This document shows positions 34,901 to 46,107 of a stretch of 64,000 bases of DNA, one piece after another. The translations under genes and the position numbers were made by a program. Source of the stretch: Nissolia schottii (taxonomy: Eukaryota; Streptophyta; Magnoliopsida; Fabales; Fabaceae); assembly GCA_003254905.1 (NCBI GenBank), contig QANU01006985.1:360125-424124 (forward strand), given 5' to 3'. Position 1 is the first letter of the stretch; each line of letters starts with the position of its first letter. The notes beneath the pieces are model-generated. The model saw only the letters and a list, made by a program, of their open reading frames with translations. It searched no databases and was not told the origin of the DNA.

Positions 34901-36360
34901 TAGAAAATAGAAATGCTTACAATAGAAATGTGTTGTCCCAATTTATCCCCTGAAAATAGAAATGCTTACAATATAATCTGAATTTTAACGATCGGAGAAG
35001 AAGTCTCAGATTAGAAGATGGTTAGTGGGATTGTTTTCACCTAAGAAAGTTTTAGTGAGTTTGTTCAGGCATGCTATGTACATAAATATGGATACATGTA
35101 TAAAGGTCATAACATGTCTCTTAAGACCATTAACGCGTTTGGAAACACATTGGGAGGCTCACAATCGATTTGGCGGTGGAGAAGTGACCTTTTCTCACTT
35201 GAGGGGGGGGGGTGTGGGGGTAGAATTGATTTTGGGGGGCTCACACTGGGAAACTAAACACAGGCTATAAGGTGTAATAGAGTTTTACATTTCAGGTGGT
35301 AAAATGAACAAATGAGTATTGTGAAACTACTTAGTGATAATACTATGGGGATGCAAAGGAAATATACTCTTGCTTAAAGTAGCATAACCATGTTTTTACC
35401 TTGACATCTGCTATGAAATCTTATTGACATCACCATAAGCATTTTTCTTGTCAACAAATTCAAAAGTAAAATTATCACCTTTGACATAAAATGAATATGA
35501 CTAAAGATATATATTTGTCAAATACGACTACTCTGAAGTTTGAAGAACATGTGCACTTAAGAAAGTAAATGCACTTGAATATAATAGGGTTATGAGGTAT
35601 TGAAGCCTTGCATTATATGTGATTGTTTTTCCCTCTTGAAATTCTGCAGGTATGAACACCTTAGAAACAAATGAAAAGGAATTGGCATGGAACAAGTTAT
35701 CAGATGGGCTGGCAATCCAAACATAGTGTTGAATTTGTATGTGTTGTCTCTGAAGTTGGACTAATTAACATGTAATTAATATTAAGCTTTTAAGTTAGTT
35801 CAATAATAGAATATAAAACTCATTTTTTAGGCTAAGAGTAGGGGGAGAAATTTAATTTTCTATCTTATTACAAGATAATTAAGATTTGCATAGTTTGTAA
35901 ATTTTGTTTTATGAATTTATTTATACATGCAATTAATTAATTATGTAATTTTGAATATCACACCTTGCATGATCCATGTTTGGGTTTTGTATAATTTGTT
36001 AGTAATTTGAAAGTGTGTAAATATAATGAACCAAAAAAAAAATCTAAAATATGAATTTTGAAGATATTTTTTTTTAAAAATAAACTGTCATTTCGCGGCG
36101 ATTACCAACCGTTGCAATATCTTACCATCATTTTTGGCGTTTAACACTACGAACCGCCGCAGAACTTTCTGAAATATTTTAAATCGAAGCTATGGCGACG
36201 GGTTGAAACCGCCGGTAAATGTAATAGAGTGAGCACCGCTGCTAAAAGGCTGGTGACAGGAAATAGAGGGGTTGGTCAACAGCCGGAACCTCATTTAGCG
36301 GCGGTTATAACCACTGGTAAATGTAAAGAAACCGCCGGGAAATGTAGATTTGTTGTAGTG
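31991..36360. mobile_element. Non-autonomous CACTA (En/Spm) transposon
   Basis: The left end reads CACACTACAACAACTG (the CACTA core begins at 31993) and the right end ends GATTTGTTGTAGTG at 36360, so the termini are inverted copies of CACTACAACAA. Subterminal regions on both sides (32070-32220 and 36095-36345) carry many short GCGGCGGTT / ACCGCCG motifs in both orientations, as is typical of CACTA elements. ATG precedes 31991 and follows 36360, a possible 3-bp TSD if the extra CA at the left belongs to the element. About 4.4 kb with no transposase recognised. A Mutator-like MITE is nested at 33421-34030. Confidence 0.8.
33421..34030 (+). mobile_element. Mutator-like MITE, copy 1 (nested in the CACTA element)
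   Basis: 610 bp flanked by a perfect 9-bp duplication GATTCTGAT (33412-33420 and 34031-34039), the TSD length of Mutator-like elements. The ends are imperfect inverted repeats made of GTTGTTAAACTC and GAGTTTGACAACC plus repeated ACTCGTAAACTC / GAGTTTACGAGT words. Homologous to 42160-42744 in inverted orientation. Non-coding. Confidence 0.85.
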
Positions 36361-36384
36361 ATGTGATGTGATGTGATGTGATGG
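36361..36384. repeat. (ATGTG)n microsatellite at the CACTA right end
   Basis: Four ATGTG units and a partial one directly abut the transposon terminus. Confidence 0.8.
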
Positions 36385-37348
36385 TGGAATAGTTAGCTGT
36401 CAAACTATAATGTAATTAATGTACAGATTTCCTCTTCAAATTCATGAACCCAGACACTACAAATATAAATAAATATATAAACTCATGCATGTTGCTTTTT
36501 CTTTTGCCGACTCCATTAATGTGCTTATGAACGATAATTTACTTTATAATATAATAATCCAATTGGAAATCTTGGTGATGGGGTTTATAATACAAGCTTA
36601 GTTCCTCGAGACATCACAGTGCACGTGAGAAGCATTATGCTAGGAAACTTTGTCTTTATTATCAATATTTAGTGAAGTATATAGTTTTCTTAATTTACCA
36701 GTAGTTGGCCATTCTTCTCTCTCCAGTATTTTGGCAATTAAAACCCCACTTTCAGAAGGAGAGATCACTTTTTCTTCGACTTCCTCTTGCATCAAATCAA
36801 GTTAATTATAAACTAATCAACAGGTTGAAGACAAATAGGAAATCCACTAATTAAGCTAAGATTAATATGTGTCATGCTCATCTTGCACTTGTAGACTTCT
36901 AAAGTCTTTGAAAAAAAATATATATTTATACTCGATTGACATTAGACATACGTTACTCACAACTCATCTATCACTATATGATATTATAACAAGTCTCATT
37001 AAAATCTCATCTTTAATGATGAATTAAATAATAAATTATAAATTATTACAATATCTTATTTAAATGAATATAAATAACACATCTCATGTATAACTCAATA
37101 CCATGATGCACGAATTACGTTTGCATTAATTTAGGCTCTGATAATGAGAATATTTTGGTGTTTGGCAGTCAGAATGCTGATGCTAGCTAGCATATATATA
37201 ACAATTCTTTAAGTTCTTGACTCCTGCACAATCTATATATTTTTGCTAGAAAGTGGTAGCCCAAGTTGATATGTATATGCACGTATTTTCTTTTCTTTCC
37301 AAAGTCACAGTGCTTTTGGTTTCGTCTTCATCCACACAAACCACAAGC

Positions 37349-37360
<12 letters not shown>
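36385..37360. other. Intergenic AT-rich DNA, no gene seen
   Basis: No coding potential, no repeat ends recognised. A (TA)n tract of about 34 bp follows at 37353-37386 and ends at an N. Confidence 0.5.
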
Positions 37361-37387
<27 letters not shown>

Positions 37388-37650
37388 NAATCTTGCCAAA
37401 TTCGACAATGGGCGGAGTGCGACGCATAGAGAGCATGCGATGGAAGGAAGCAACGGCATCGCCAGGGTTGTGGAAGGGAGAAGATCTCGAAGCTTGGGGA
37501 TGGTTAGGGTTGAGGGAATGAGAGGATAGGATCCTCAGAGTGAGATAGAGAAAGGAAGAGGGTTTGGGGATTGGAATTGAAATCGAAATCGGAAGCAAAG
37601 AAGGAAGCTTTGAGAGGGAAAGAGCAGCATACCTATTATGGCTCCACAAT
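37388..37650 (-). pseudogene. N-terminal fragment of a PPR protein gene
   Basis: Minus strand. In one frame MLLFPSQSFLLCF and NPLPFSISL appear, then a shifted frame gives HSLNPNHPQASRSSPFHNPG, DAVASFHRMLSMRRTPPIVE and FGKI. The (A/D)DAV.SF.RML.MR.TPPIVEFGKIL block is the start of RFL-like pentatricopeptide (PPR) proteins in plants, organelle RNA-binding factors. The reading stops at the N and AT microsatellite (37353-37387), so only about 80 residues remain, with a frameshift. A dead duplicate; the rest of the gene is not in the window. Confidence 0.75.
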
Positions 37651-37659
37651 GACATGGTT

Positions 37660-38541
37660 GCTGGTTGCTTAAGGATTGTCTCTTCCCCGCTTCCTCACCT
37701 CTGCGATTGATGGCAACTGGCAAGGCTGAAGGTTCCTTTTGATTTTGATATTGTTTCACGTTTTAGGTAGAATAAGTCCAGTGACTAAATATCGATTTGA
37801 TTTGGATTTATGGAATGTTAACTCGATCGCTTAAATTAAATTTAATAAATTAAATTTTTTAATGATATTAATAGATTAATATTCAGATTAATTTAATGTT
37901 CTTTCTACAGTATCTATGTTTTTTTTTATTATTTTCATTCAAATTAAATTGTTATTTTTTTTTCATTCACTTTGTAGAATATACCTATTTTCATATGGAT
38001 AAACATTTTAAATAAATTGTCAAGAGTTAATAACTAAGTTGACGTCTTATTTGGTCTTGTGTTGAATGAGTAAGTTGAAAAATTGTGTTTGATTCTTCTA
38101 ACAAACATATAATGTATCTCACTAACCCTACTATTTATTGAAAAAATATATTCAATAAGTTGATTTTGTAAATAGTAAATAAAATGGTCATCAAAATGTG
38201 TTCGGCCCACATGCTAACTTGTTTATCCGCATTAAATGGGTAAACTAAACACACAAAAAACTCTCCTACAATAAATAAATACATTGTTTAACCTTCAAGT
38301 TAAATAGGCTAGCCTTAAATGAGCTTAATAGGTTCGTTTGATAGTTTCAAATGTTACAATGAGCTTGACCCAAGGGTTGACTCATTTGTCCACACTTAAT
38401 TAATGGACTAAGCATATAAAAAATAGCTAGCAAAAAATAAAAACCTGTTTAACCCATATTGTTTAGCCTGCAAATTAAACAAGTCGAGTTTAAATGGGTC
38501 AGGTTGGCTTATTTGACAACCTTAGTAAATAATATCGTCAC
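37660..38541. other. Intergenic DNA, no gene seen
   Basis: AT-rich, with several loosely repeated stretches around AAATGGGT and ACTAAGC words between about 38180 and 38520. No domain recognised. Confidence 0.45.
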
Positions 38542-38550
38542 ATCCATAAT

Positions 38551-39405
38551 CAAAGATGTCAACTGAGTAGGGCAAGGGGGAGAAGCACCCTCCCTGTCCA
38601 TGTCCTCATCCTTGTCCCCGGCCCCCAAACCTTCCCAATTCCCCGTCCCCGTCCTGGCATCAAGGAGAGTTTAGCCCCCATCGTCATTCCCCACCATCTT
38701 GCCAGATCCCTGTGGGTCCTCGTCTCATTGTAATAAAAAAAATCTTGAAGAGAAAAATCTTTATCAAAATGAAGGAAAACAACACACAAATAGTCTCATT
38801 CAGCAATTGAAAAACTACAGAGGATGCACAACTTAGATCTACAGAAGATCCCAAACGGTACACAACATAGATCTACATAGGATGCACAATAGAGCTCGAT
38901 TTGAAAAGGAGAGAAGCTCGTCGTTCACGAAGAAGAAGAGCTCATTGTCACAGTCTTGTCATCGTCATCGTCATCGCACAACTAATTGCAGTAGCAACAA
39001 CAACATAGAGGATCAGTAGTAGCACTGTGGCATGGAGGAGCAACATCAACATGAGAGGAGAAGCAACGCGTGGCAAAGAGAAGCAGCAGCAACAACAATA
39101 ATTAGTAAGCAGTAGCAGCAATTGGCAAAGAGTGGCAAGACAATAACGTTGGAACAATTTGGAAAGGGATTTAGGTTAGAAATTGGGGATTTTAGCTTTT
39201 TATACTATTTTTTATTTTATTTTTATTAAATTAGTGAGGATATTTTAGTAATTTACTATGTTTGGGGTCCCCGCTGGGTAGGGAGTGCAATCCCCGTCCC
39301 CCATCCCCAAAGCTGCCCTGGGGAAACTTTTGCTTCAGTCCCATGGGGCCCCATTCAAGGATTCTTCACAAGGATCCCTGCCTGGTGGGGATTGTTGACA
39401 TCCCT
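38551..39405. mobile_element. Large MITE-like element, GATGTCAAC ends
   Basis: Left end CAAAGATGTCAACTGAG and right end GGGGATTGTTGACATCCCT are inverted around GATGTCAAC, and both ends carry GC-rich CCCCGTCCCC / GGGGA runs. Flanks ATCCATAAT (38542-38550) and ATTCATAAC (39406-39414) agree at 7 of 9 bases, pointing to a 9-bp TSD as in Mutator-like elements. The interior has CAGCAGCAACAA-type low complexity. No transposase. Confidence 0.65.
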
Positions 39406-39439
39406 ATTCATAACAATAACTATGATATTCATGAAAAGG

Positions 39440-39535
39440 TCAACACAATTTATTTATTTTATGACAANTTTTATGCAGGAACTAAAATCAAACTTTCTAA
39501 TTTTACAGGGACTAAAAACATAATTAACCCAAATA
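39440..39535 (-). repeat. Fragment of a dispersed repeat also seen at the window end
   Basis: In reverse complement it reads GGTTAATTATGTTTTTAGTC followed by CCTGTAAAATTA, close to the AGTTTTTAGTCCCTGTAAAA stretch at 63883-63902. It includes an N at about 39467. Confidence 0.5.
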
Positions 39536-41995
39536 TAAATCACAAATTATATATGCTTAGATACGTTGAAACTTAATATTATCTCATACTACTCATATAA
39601 TTTTTTGGACGTTGAAGTGATTTTTATCGGTATCAGCTCCGCCTGATAAAGAACTCAAATCATGTTTCGTAACATTATCGTTATTAATAAAGGCATTGCC
39701 TGCCGCAGATGCATGGTGGCTAGTTTGAATTTTGTTGCAAATAATTGCAATAAAGTGATCATGAATGATGATAGATCAGGGCAGGAGTACTACGTGCATA
39801 AATATATATACCCCGACTGCAGAATTTTATGATAGGTAACTTGCATGCCCAGATCACTTGACTACTTGAAAATTTATAGTAGTATACGGAAAGTCATACA
39901 CATAAACACAGAGTTAACATTAAGTTACATCCACGTAATTTTAAGTAATTATTACATTATTAAATAATCTTTTAAAGGTTTAACATTTTGAGATATTCGT
40001 TGTAGATTTAATTCATATCTAATAGATTATGCCGGTAAACTTTTATATAATTTAAAATTGTTTGATATAATTTTTACACACATCAAAATCGACATGATAC
40101 ATTTGTTTAAAATATGTGAAAATAAGATTAATTTGATTACATCCTTGTTAATATTTTTTTTTAAAAAATAACACATAGTTAATTGTAACACAAATAATTA
40201 AATTAATAAAAGTTATATTTTATAAAAAAATTTAATAAGTAGCGTAATAATACTTAAAGTCTGTTTTACTTAGTTCTCAAGATCAATTAAGCATAGGCGT
40301 ACTAGCCTAATTAAAATCCATATTATTAGTAAGAAGTAAACCTTTATATTCAGGCTAGGTAGGTCTAATTAAATGTCTACATCAAACAAAAATTTTAGAT
40401 ATTTTAGATTATGGGTATGTTTTGAATCGAGTACATCGAGTACAGAAGGTTTAAATTTAATAAATCAAATCAATAGGTTACTTAAGGTGTGTTTTCCCAT
40501 AAAAATCATGACTATATTTTTCAAAACTTTTTCTTCCCCACCTTAACCCAACTCATAATCACACCCTTAAAAAAATTGACTATCAAACAAAAAGTTAACA
40601 AATAGTACTCAGAATTTATATTAAAAAAGAGACGTACATATCATATTCATTTCCTTAAACCCAATCTATAATTTTACCATAGACTAGGGATAATTACGGT
40701 AGAGCTTTGGTTCAACCTTAACACTATTCTCAATGTATTAAATTAAAAGAAATCCTATCCTATATTATTCTACGCGAGTTTTAAAAATAAAAGCTCTAAT
40801 TATACCTAAAAAATATTCAAATTATAAACCATTACCTATCTTAGTCAGTACTTTCTAAAGAATTTTTTTTTTATGTTTACATAATATAAATTTCAACTAC
40901 AAAATAATAATTATTTTAGTGTATATAACTAACAATTATACAATTCATAAAAATTATACAAAGATAACATTTTAAATACAACAAAATCATAAATTAAGCA
41001 AATAACCCAGTTGTCCATTATAATAACTAAAAAACATAACATTAGAATTCGATTAGTACATAGAGTAAAGACATAACATTATAAATTGATTAATGCATAG
41101 AGTAAAATCAAATTAAAACATACAAGATAAAGAAAAAATAATCCTTTAACAACAAAAAAAACTCTAACATGTGTGCGCACGAGCGTGCATACGAGGGATA
41201 GAGTCGGGACAAATTCATGTGAACCCTTACTTATCCCTAATTTCGACGAGTATAATAGTAGATTTGGTCAAGAAGGGTGATTGAGAGTTTGGTATAAACT
41301 GCCAACCCTATACCGTAGACACCGGCCCACTTATTGGCCCAATGGGCCCATAATCATTGCTCTGTTCTGTGGCAACCTTCGAGCATTTCATAGGTGACAT
41401 TCTCCCACCTTGACTTGTAACGTTGTCGTTTAACTGCGCGCATCAAATAATGCGGCTGAAAAATTTTGGTGTGGTACAAAATTTTATAAAGCACAATAAC
41501 GTGATAGTTTTTCAAAATGTGATAAAGCAAGATAAATTGTGAAAAGATGTGACGATTTACATTTTAAACAAAAAGTAGCAAGTAAATCACTCGAAGAAGT
41601 GACGATTTATAAAAAAAAAAAATAAATAATAATGGCAAGAAGAAAAGACTTGACAATATGTAGTGTTGCAGCTTTGGTATGTGATAATATGTGACAATGT
41701 AAGAATGACAATACAATATTTGCATACATTCATCAATATTTACTACATGCTAAATGAAGACAGTATTTGCATTTGATATGCAAAACACGCATGTTCAAAC
41801 ACGGATGTCTTAGCTATAAAATACTTGTCTCAGCTTCTTTACACTTGCACCACCCAATTTCACCATTCTCCCCTATTCAGTGTTGATGTTTTAATTTATT
41901 TTGATGGATTGAAAAAAAAATCTAGTAATGAAGGCGTGGTATTTATATGTGAAAATTCAGTGTTATATTATCTTTTGTAAACTAGCACATTTGCA
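39536..41995. other. AT-rich intergenic DNA, no gene seen
   Basis: Roughly 2.4 kb with no coding potential and no repeat ends that I can define. Around 41320-41420 a GC-richer piece (GGCCCACTTATTGGCCCAAT) resembles a promoter or transposon end but lacks supporting context. Confidence 0.5.
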
Positions 41996-42079
41996 GATTT
42001 AAATGATATAATTGGTGAGTTATATCAGTTTATTACTGATTTAAATGATATAATTGGTGAGTTATATCAGTTTATTACT
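41996..42079. repeat. Perfect 42-bp tandem duplication
   Basis: Two identical head-to-tail copies of a unit starting GATTTAAATGATATAATTGG (41996-42037 and 42038-42079). Confidence 0.93.
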
Positions 42080-42159
42080 GTCTGACGGTTAAAATACCTT
42101 GCATCTTGCCATAAATCAGAACCAAAATTTTCTTTCTCCCACTTCATGAACATAGCATC

Positions 42160-42744
42160 AAGGTTGTCAAACTCAAGAGTTTAAGTAAACTCGTAGAGCC
42201 TCAGCAAACTCAAATCGTAAACTCGTAAGAGTTACGAGTTTACATACGTAAGAAAAATATGTTATAAGCAATATAATTAAGAAATAAACATGATTAAATA
42301 TTATATGTATAATTGAAATTAAATAATGTTAACTTTAAATTAAATTAATTCAAGAAATATCATAAAATACACCTTAATTAATTCAAGAAATATCATAAAA
42401 TACACCTTAATGTATGACAATTAGTTGTTATGTTATACTTTATTTTGTATGTGTATTATTTTATAGTTCGATAAAACATAACTTAATTATGATAAATATA
42501 TGAAATTAACTTAATAAACTCAATAAATATTGTCTAACATAAACAAAGTTAGGTAAGTATCTAACAAAGTTACAAAATTCGTACATTTTGAGATAAACTC
42601 GTAAACTCGCTAATAGAATCAAGAGTTTACTTAAACTTGTACGAGTTTACCAAAAATAATTTACATAAGTGTTAACTCATTTTGCGTAGTAAAATCATAA
42701 ATTCGTAAGAGTTTACGAGTTAACTCGATAATTTAACAATAATG
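42160..42744 (-). mobile_element. Mutator-like MITE, copy 2 (inverted relative to copy 1)
   Basis: Begins AAGGTTGTCAAACTCAAGAG and ends ACTCGATAATTTAACAATAATG. It aligns to the reverse complement of 33421-34030 over its length. Flanks CATAGCATC (42151-42159) and CATAACATT (42745-42753) agree at 7 of 9. A 33-bp internal segment (TCAAGAAATATCATAAAATA and its neighbours) is duplicated at about 42347-42410. Non-coding. Confidence 0.82.
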
Positions 42745-42764
42745 CATAACATTCATTTTGAAAT

Positions 42765-43050
42765 TATGTGACTCAGGTCAAACACCAAGTAGTTCTTGAC
42801 ACGTTGTTGGACCACTTCAACAGACGCAAGAACTAATCCATTGATCGATTTTCTTTTAACAGGGAGTCTCAACAAAAAAATGACATTCCAGCATCACTGT
42901 ATACTCTCCATAGGAAAAGTGAAATGTATGAGACTTCGATCTCTATCATTTTACCAATGCACTAATCAGATACTTGTCAACTTTAAAATTGTCGTTGAGT
43001 TTCATAATGTCACAAAAACGACTTTGCAATAAAATTTCTTCTATTTCTAA
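42765..43050 (-). pseudogene. Plant mobile domain (PMD) remnant
   Basis: Minus-strand reading gives KYLISALVK, then SHTFHFSYGEYTVMLE, KKIDQWISSC and CQELLGV. Relatives read LI.[26 protein letters not shown] and ..CEELLG, the plant mobile domain found in gypsy and Mutator-type transposons and in MAIN-like host proteins. Three stops in about 75 codons make it a relic. Nearby GCCTAATTTTTTGGC is a small inverted repeat often seen near such remnants. Whether it was transposon- or host-derived is open. Confidence 0.6.
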
Positions 43051-43921
43051 GGATGTTGGTCTAGCACGAATCATTTTAGGCTACTTAAAAAAAATCAGAT
43101 AAATCGTCTTCCTTAATGATGATTTAGGCTGAATTTTTTTTTACATAAATCGCCTAATTTTTTGGCGATTTTTCAAATACGATCCCATTTTAATATCGTT
43201 TGTAAAATGTCCACATTTTTATTTAAATGTTTTTTTTTCCATATTAAGGTGGAATTTCCAAATAATGCGACACACTATGTTGTGTTTAATCACTCACCGT
43301 TGCAAATAATTATGGTGTCAGGGATGTTGAGTTTAGTTAAAGGTAACTCTCTTGCTGCATCATTCTATTAATAGAGAAATATTTAGATGGTAATGCATAG
43401 TAAAAAAAATTAATAATTTATAAAATCATATATTAAATGTTATAAAAAATTATGCAAATATTTCTTCTACTAAAATTATTTTAATTGGATAAAGAGGCTA
43501 TGAATCAAATAACGACATAATAAAATTTCTTACTTTTTTTTAATTAAATTCAAACTCCTTTCAAAAGCATTTTAATACAGAAATGTCATTTGAACATTAA
43601 TTTTAGTATAGACACTAAATTCCTTCTCTCATATATTATGTGACTCACATTCACCAAAAATAATATTCAAATAGGACTACTCATTCTTATATACTTCTGC
43701 GTAAAACAATGAACTTGGAATCGTATGATATTGGACTTAAGGTTGTATAAAAGTGTCGATTACAAAGAAATCTGTTCGGCCTCAAAACAGAATATGATCT
43801 GCCTTTTGATTAATTAAAGGGAAATCTCTTTTCAAGATTAAATACTGTGAGCGTCATAATCAACAGAAAACTTACGAAGAAGTAAAGGCAGTGTGGGGAT
43901 GCTAGGATTGGTTGTTAATAT
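43051..43921. other. AT-rich spacer, no gene seen
   Basis: Contains the 15-bp near-palindrome AATCGCCTAATTTTTTGGCGATT at about 43148-43170 and otherwise nothing supported. Confidence 0.45.
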
Positions 43922-43923
43922 TA

Positions 43924-44087
43924 CTCCTCCCGTCCATTTTATTTGTCATTTTCATTTTTTTAAATATATTAAAAAAATACGGTGTAGTCTGTGTATTCTT
44001 TGTGTAGCACACACAATTATGTACAAATATATCAATTTTTGAATGCATCAAAAAAATGAAAATGACAGATTAACTAAACAAATGGAG
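43924..44087. mobile_element. Stowaway-like MITE (Tc1/mariner)
   Basis: 164 bp with ends CTCCTCCCGTCCATTTTATT and its imperfect inverse TAAACAAATGGAG, plus inverted TGTCATTTTCATTTTTT. Flanked by TA at 43922-43923 and 44088-44089. CTCC...GTCC termini and a TA target are Stowaway hallmarks. Confidence 0.75.
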
Positions 44088-44195
44088 TATTTAATTTTTT
44101 CTATTTTTAATATTATATACTTATTATTGGTGCCAAAGAAGGAATCATGTACCAATAAAGATGTTAGCATAGTGATAAAGACACATTATGACCAC

Positions 44196-44584
44196 TGTGG
44201 ACAGGGGTCAAAGAAAAGGAACAGCACTGTAACTAGCAGCACCAACAGCAGCAGCATGAAGCTGAGCTTCTAAAGCAAGTGCTGATCAAGTGCAAGTGCA
44301 AGAGTAGTGTGCTAAGGCTAGTTAGAATTCCAGCACGTGCAATAGTGCAGCTGTTAAGTTAGTTATAAATTAATTCAAATGTAAATAAATGTAAATTCCA
44401 TTGTGAAATTTCATTTGTAATTACACTTGTATATAAGTTGAATTCTTTCCCAATGAGAATCAGAGAAACAAATTCTACATAATTATGCATTGCTCCAAGT
44501 TCTATTCTCTCAAATTCTCTCTCACTTTCCTTCTTTTTCTGGCACTTTCTGCCATTTTCTCAGCCATGGTTTTGAGCTTCTGCA
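44196..44584 (+). repeat. Left LTR of the copia element
   Basis: 389 bp, TGTGGACAGGGG to GAGCTTCTGCA. Contains TTGTATATAAGTTGAATTC, a likely TATA box, near 44428-44446. Confidence 0.95.
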
Positions 44585-44596
44585 TGGTATCAGAGC
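44585..44596 (+). promoter_or_regulatory. Copia primer-binding site
   Basis: TGGTATCAGAGC, complementary to the 3' end of initiator tRNA-Met, directly follows the left LTR. Confidence 0.95.
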
Positions 44597-44957
44597 TTCA
44601 GATTTGAAGCTCTACTGCGCCATTGAAGTTCCATCTTGCAGAACACATCTACATCCATGCATCCAATTGTGCAATGACTCGAGTTCATTCGAGCATCTCC
44701 ATATTTTCTCACTATCAAACCTGCATTTCTCAGATCTGCAACTCAGAGCACAGAGTTCTCGAAGTCATGTCAAGTTCACCTTGAATTGCAGGAATTCTTG
44801 AGAATTCAAAAGCATTTGAGCAATTGCTATCACTGAACCTCGGAACCTTGCAATTAGCAAGCTCTTCCTTGAGGTTCCTAGATAGCTTGCAGAGCAGGTT
44901 TGATACATTTCATACTTTCAAATTCAGTCTCAGAATTATCTGATTTGGTTCAAATCC

Positions 44958-46107
44958 ATGGACAATCCAATCATTACTTCATCCGCTGAGGGTGGAAGAT
45001 CTGATCAAGTGATTAACAATGGAAACAGCAACAACAATGGCTACAATGCCATGGTTGACATCAAGAGCCCTTACTTTCTGCATCCAGGAGAAAATCCAGG
45101 TTCTGCCTTAATCTCCCTCACCCTAACAGATCTAAACTATCACACTTGGGCTAGATCTATGAGAATGGCTCTCAAATCTAAAAATAAGACAACATTCATT
45201 GATGGATCATTAAAACAACCTGAAGAAACAAGTGATTTGTTCTTTGCTTGGGATAAGTGTAATACATTTGTCATCTCACGGATTCATCAATCATTGAGTC
45301 ACGAGATTTTGAAATCAGTCATGTGGATAGAAAATGTCGTTGAATTATGGACAGATTTAAGACATAGGTATTTTGATGGTGATGTGTTTCGGATTGCTGA
45401 GTTACAAGAGGAATTATTTGCAATAAGGCAAGGGGAAATGACTATCACAGCTTATTTTACTAAGTTGAAATTAATTTGGGAAGAACTAGAGAAATTTCAG
45501 GGCAATTCCTAGCTGTTCTTGTACAGATAGATGCATATGTTTTATGCAAGTTATCAGGAACTACAGAAAAGAGGACTATGTGGTGCGATTCATGCGTGGA
45601 CTTAATGAACAATACTACAATGTCATATCACAGCTCATGTTGATGAAGCCTATGCCTGATATTGCAACAGCCTTCTCACTTCTGATGCAGCAGGAAAGAC
45701 AGCTGAATGGAGGTTTGGAATCTAAAGCCTTCTTCAGCAGCACAACACACAACTAAGCTCAGGCCACAGGTCTGAATTCTGGCTCTGCCACTGGTGGAAG
45801 AGGAAGGGCTAGAGGCAAAAGAGGAAGAGGTTCAAGTGGAAGAGGCAACCCTGGTGGCAGAGGCAATAATAATAACAAAACCTCCTATGATCCAAATATT
45901 ACCTGCAGCTTTTGCAACAAGGTAGGGCATCCAATTGATAGATCTTTCAAGAAATATCCTCATTTGCTCAAGGAGAATAGAGAAAGGGTAGAAAATAATG
46001 TCACTGCCACTGCTCCTGCTGATGGTGAACTTGATGACAACAATCATATTGAGGGTCTGATTCAGGGTGGTGGGAAGGAGAATGCAGCTGATTTGGTCTT
46101 CACTCAA
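44958..46107 (+). pseudogene. Copia gag, frameshifted
   Basis: Starts MDNPIITSSAEGGRSDQ with YHTWARSMRMALKSKNK, FIDGSLKQPE, SDLFFAWDKCN and ISRIHQSL, typical of copia gag. A one-base frameshift near 45499 ends the first part; the frame resumes about 45544 with DYVVRFMRGLNEQYYNVISQ. A glycine/arginine-rich stretch (45780-45870) is followed by a zinc knuckle C-x2-C-x4-H whose last cysteine reads S (CSFCNKVGHPIDRS), a damaging change. Confidence 0.85.

Noticed and set aside
35150-35270. G-rich stretch as a possible gene or regulatory island
   Set aside because: A poly-G run and low complexity inside the CACTA element with no coding or structural support.
37305-37386. Coding continuation of the PPR fragment through the AT repeat
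   Set aside because: The reading becomes YIYIYIY from a microsatellite and an N; not protein sequence.
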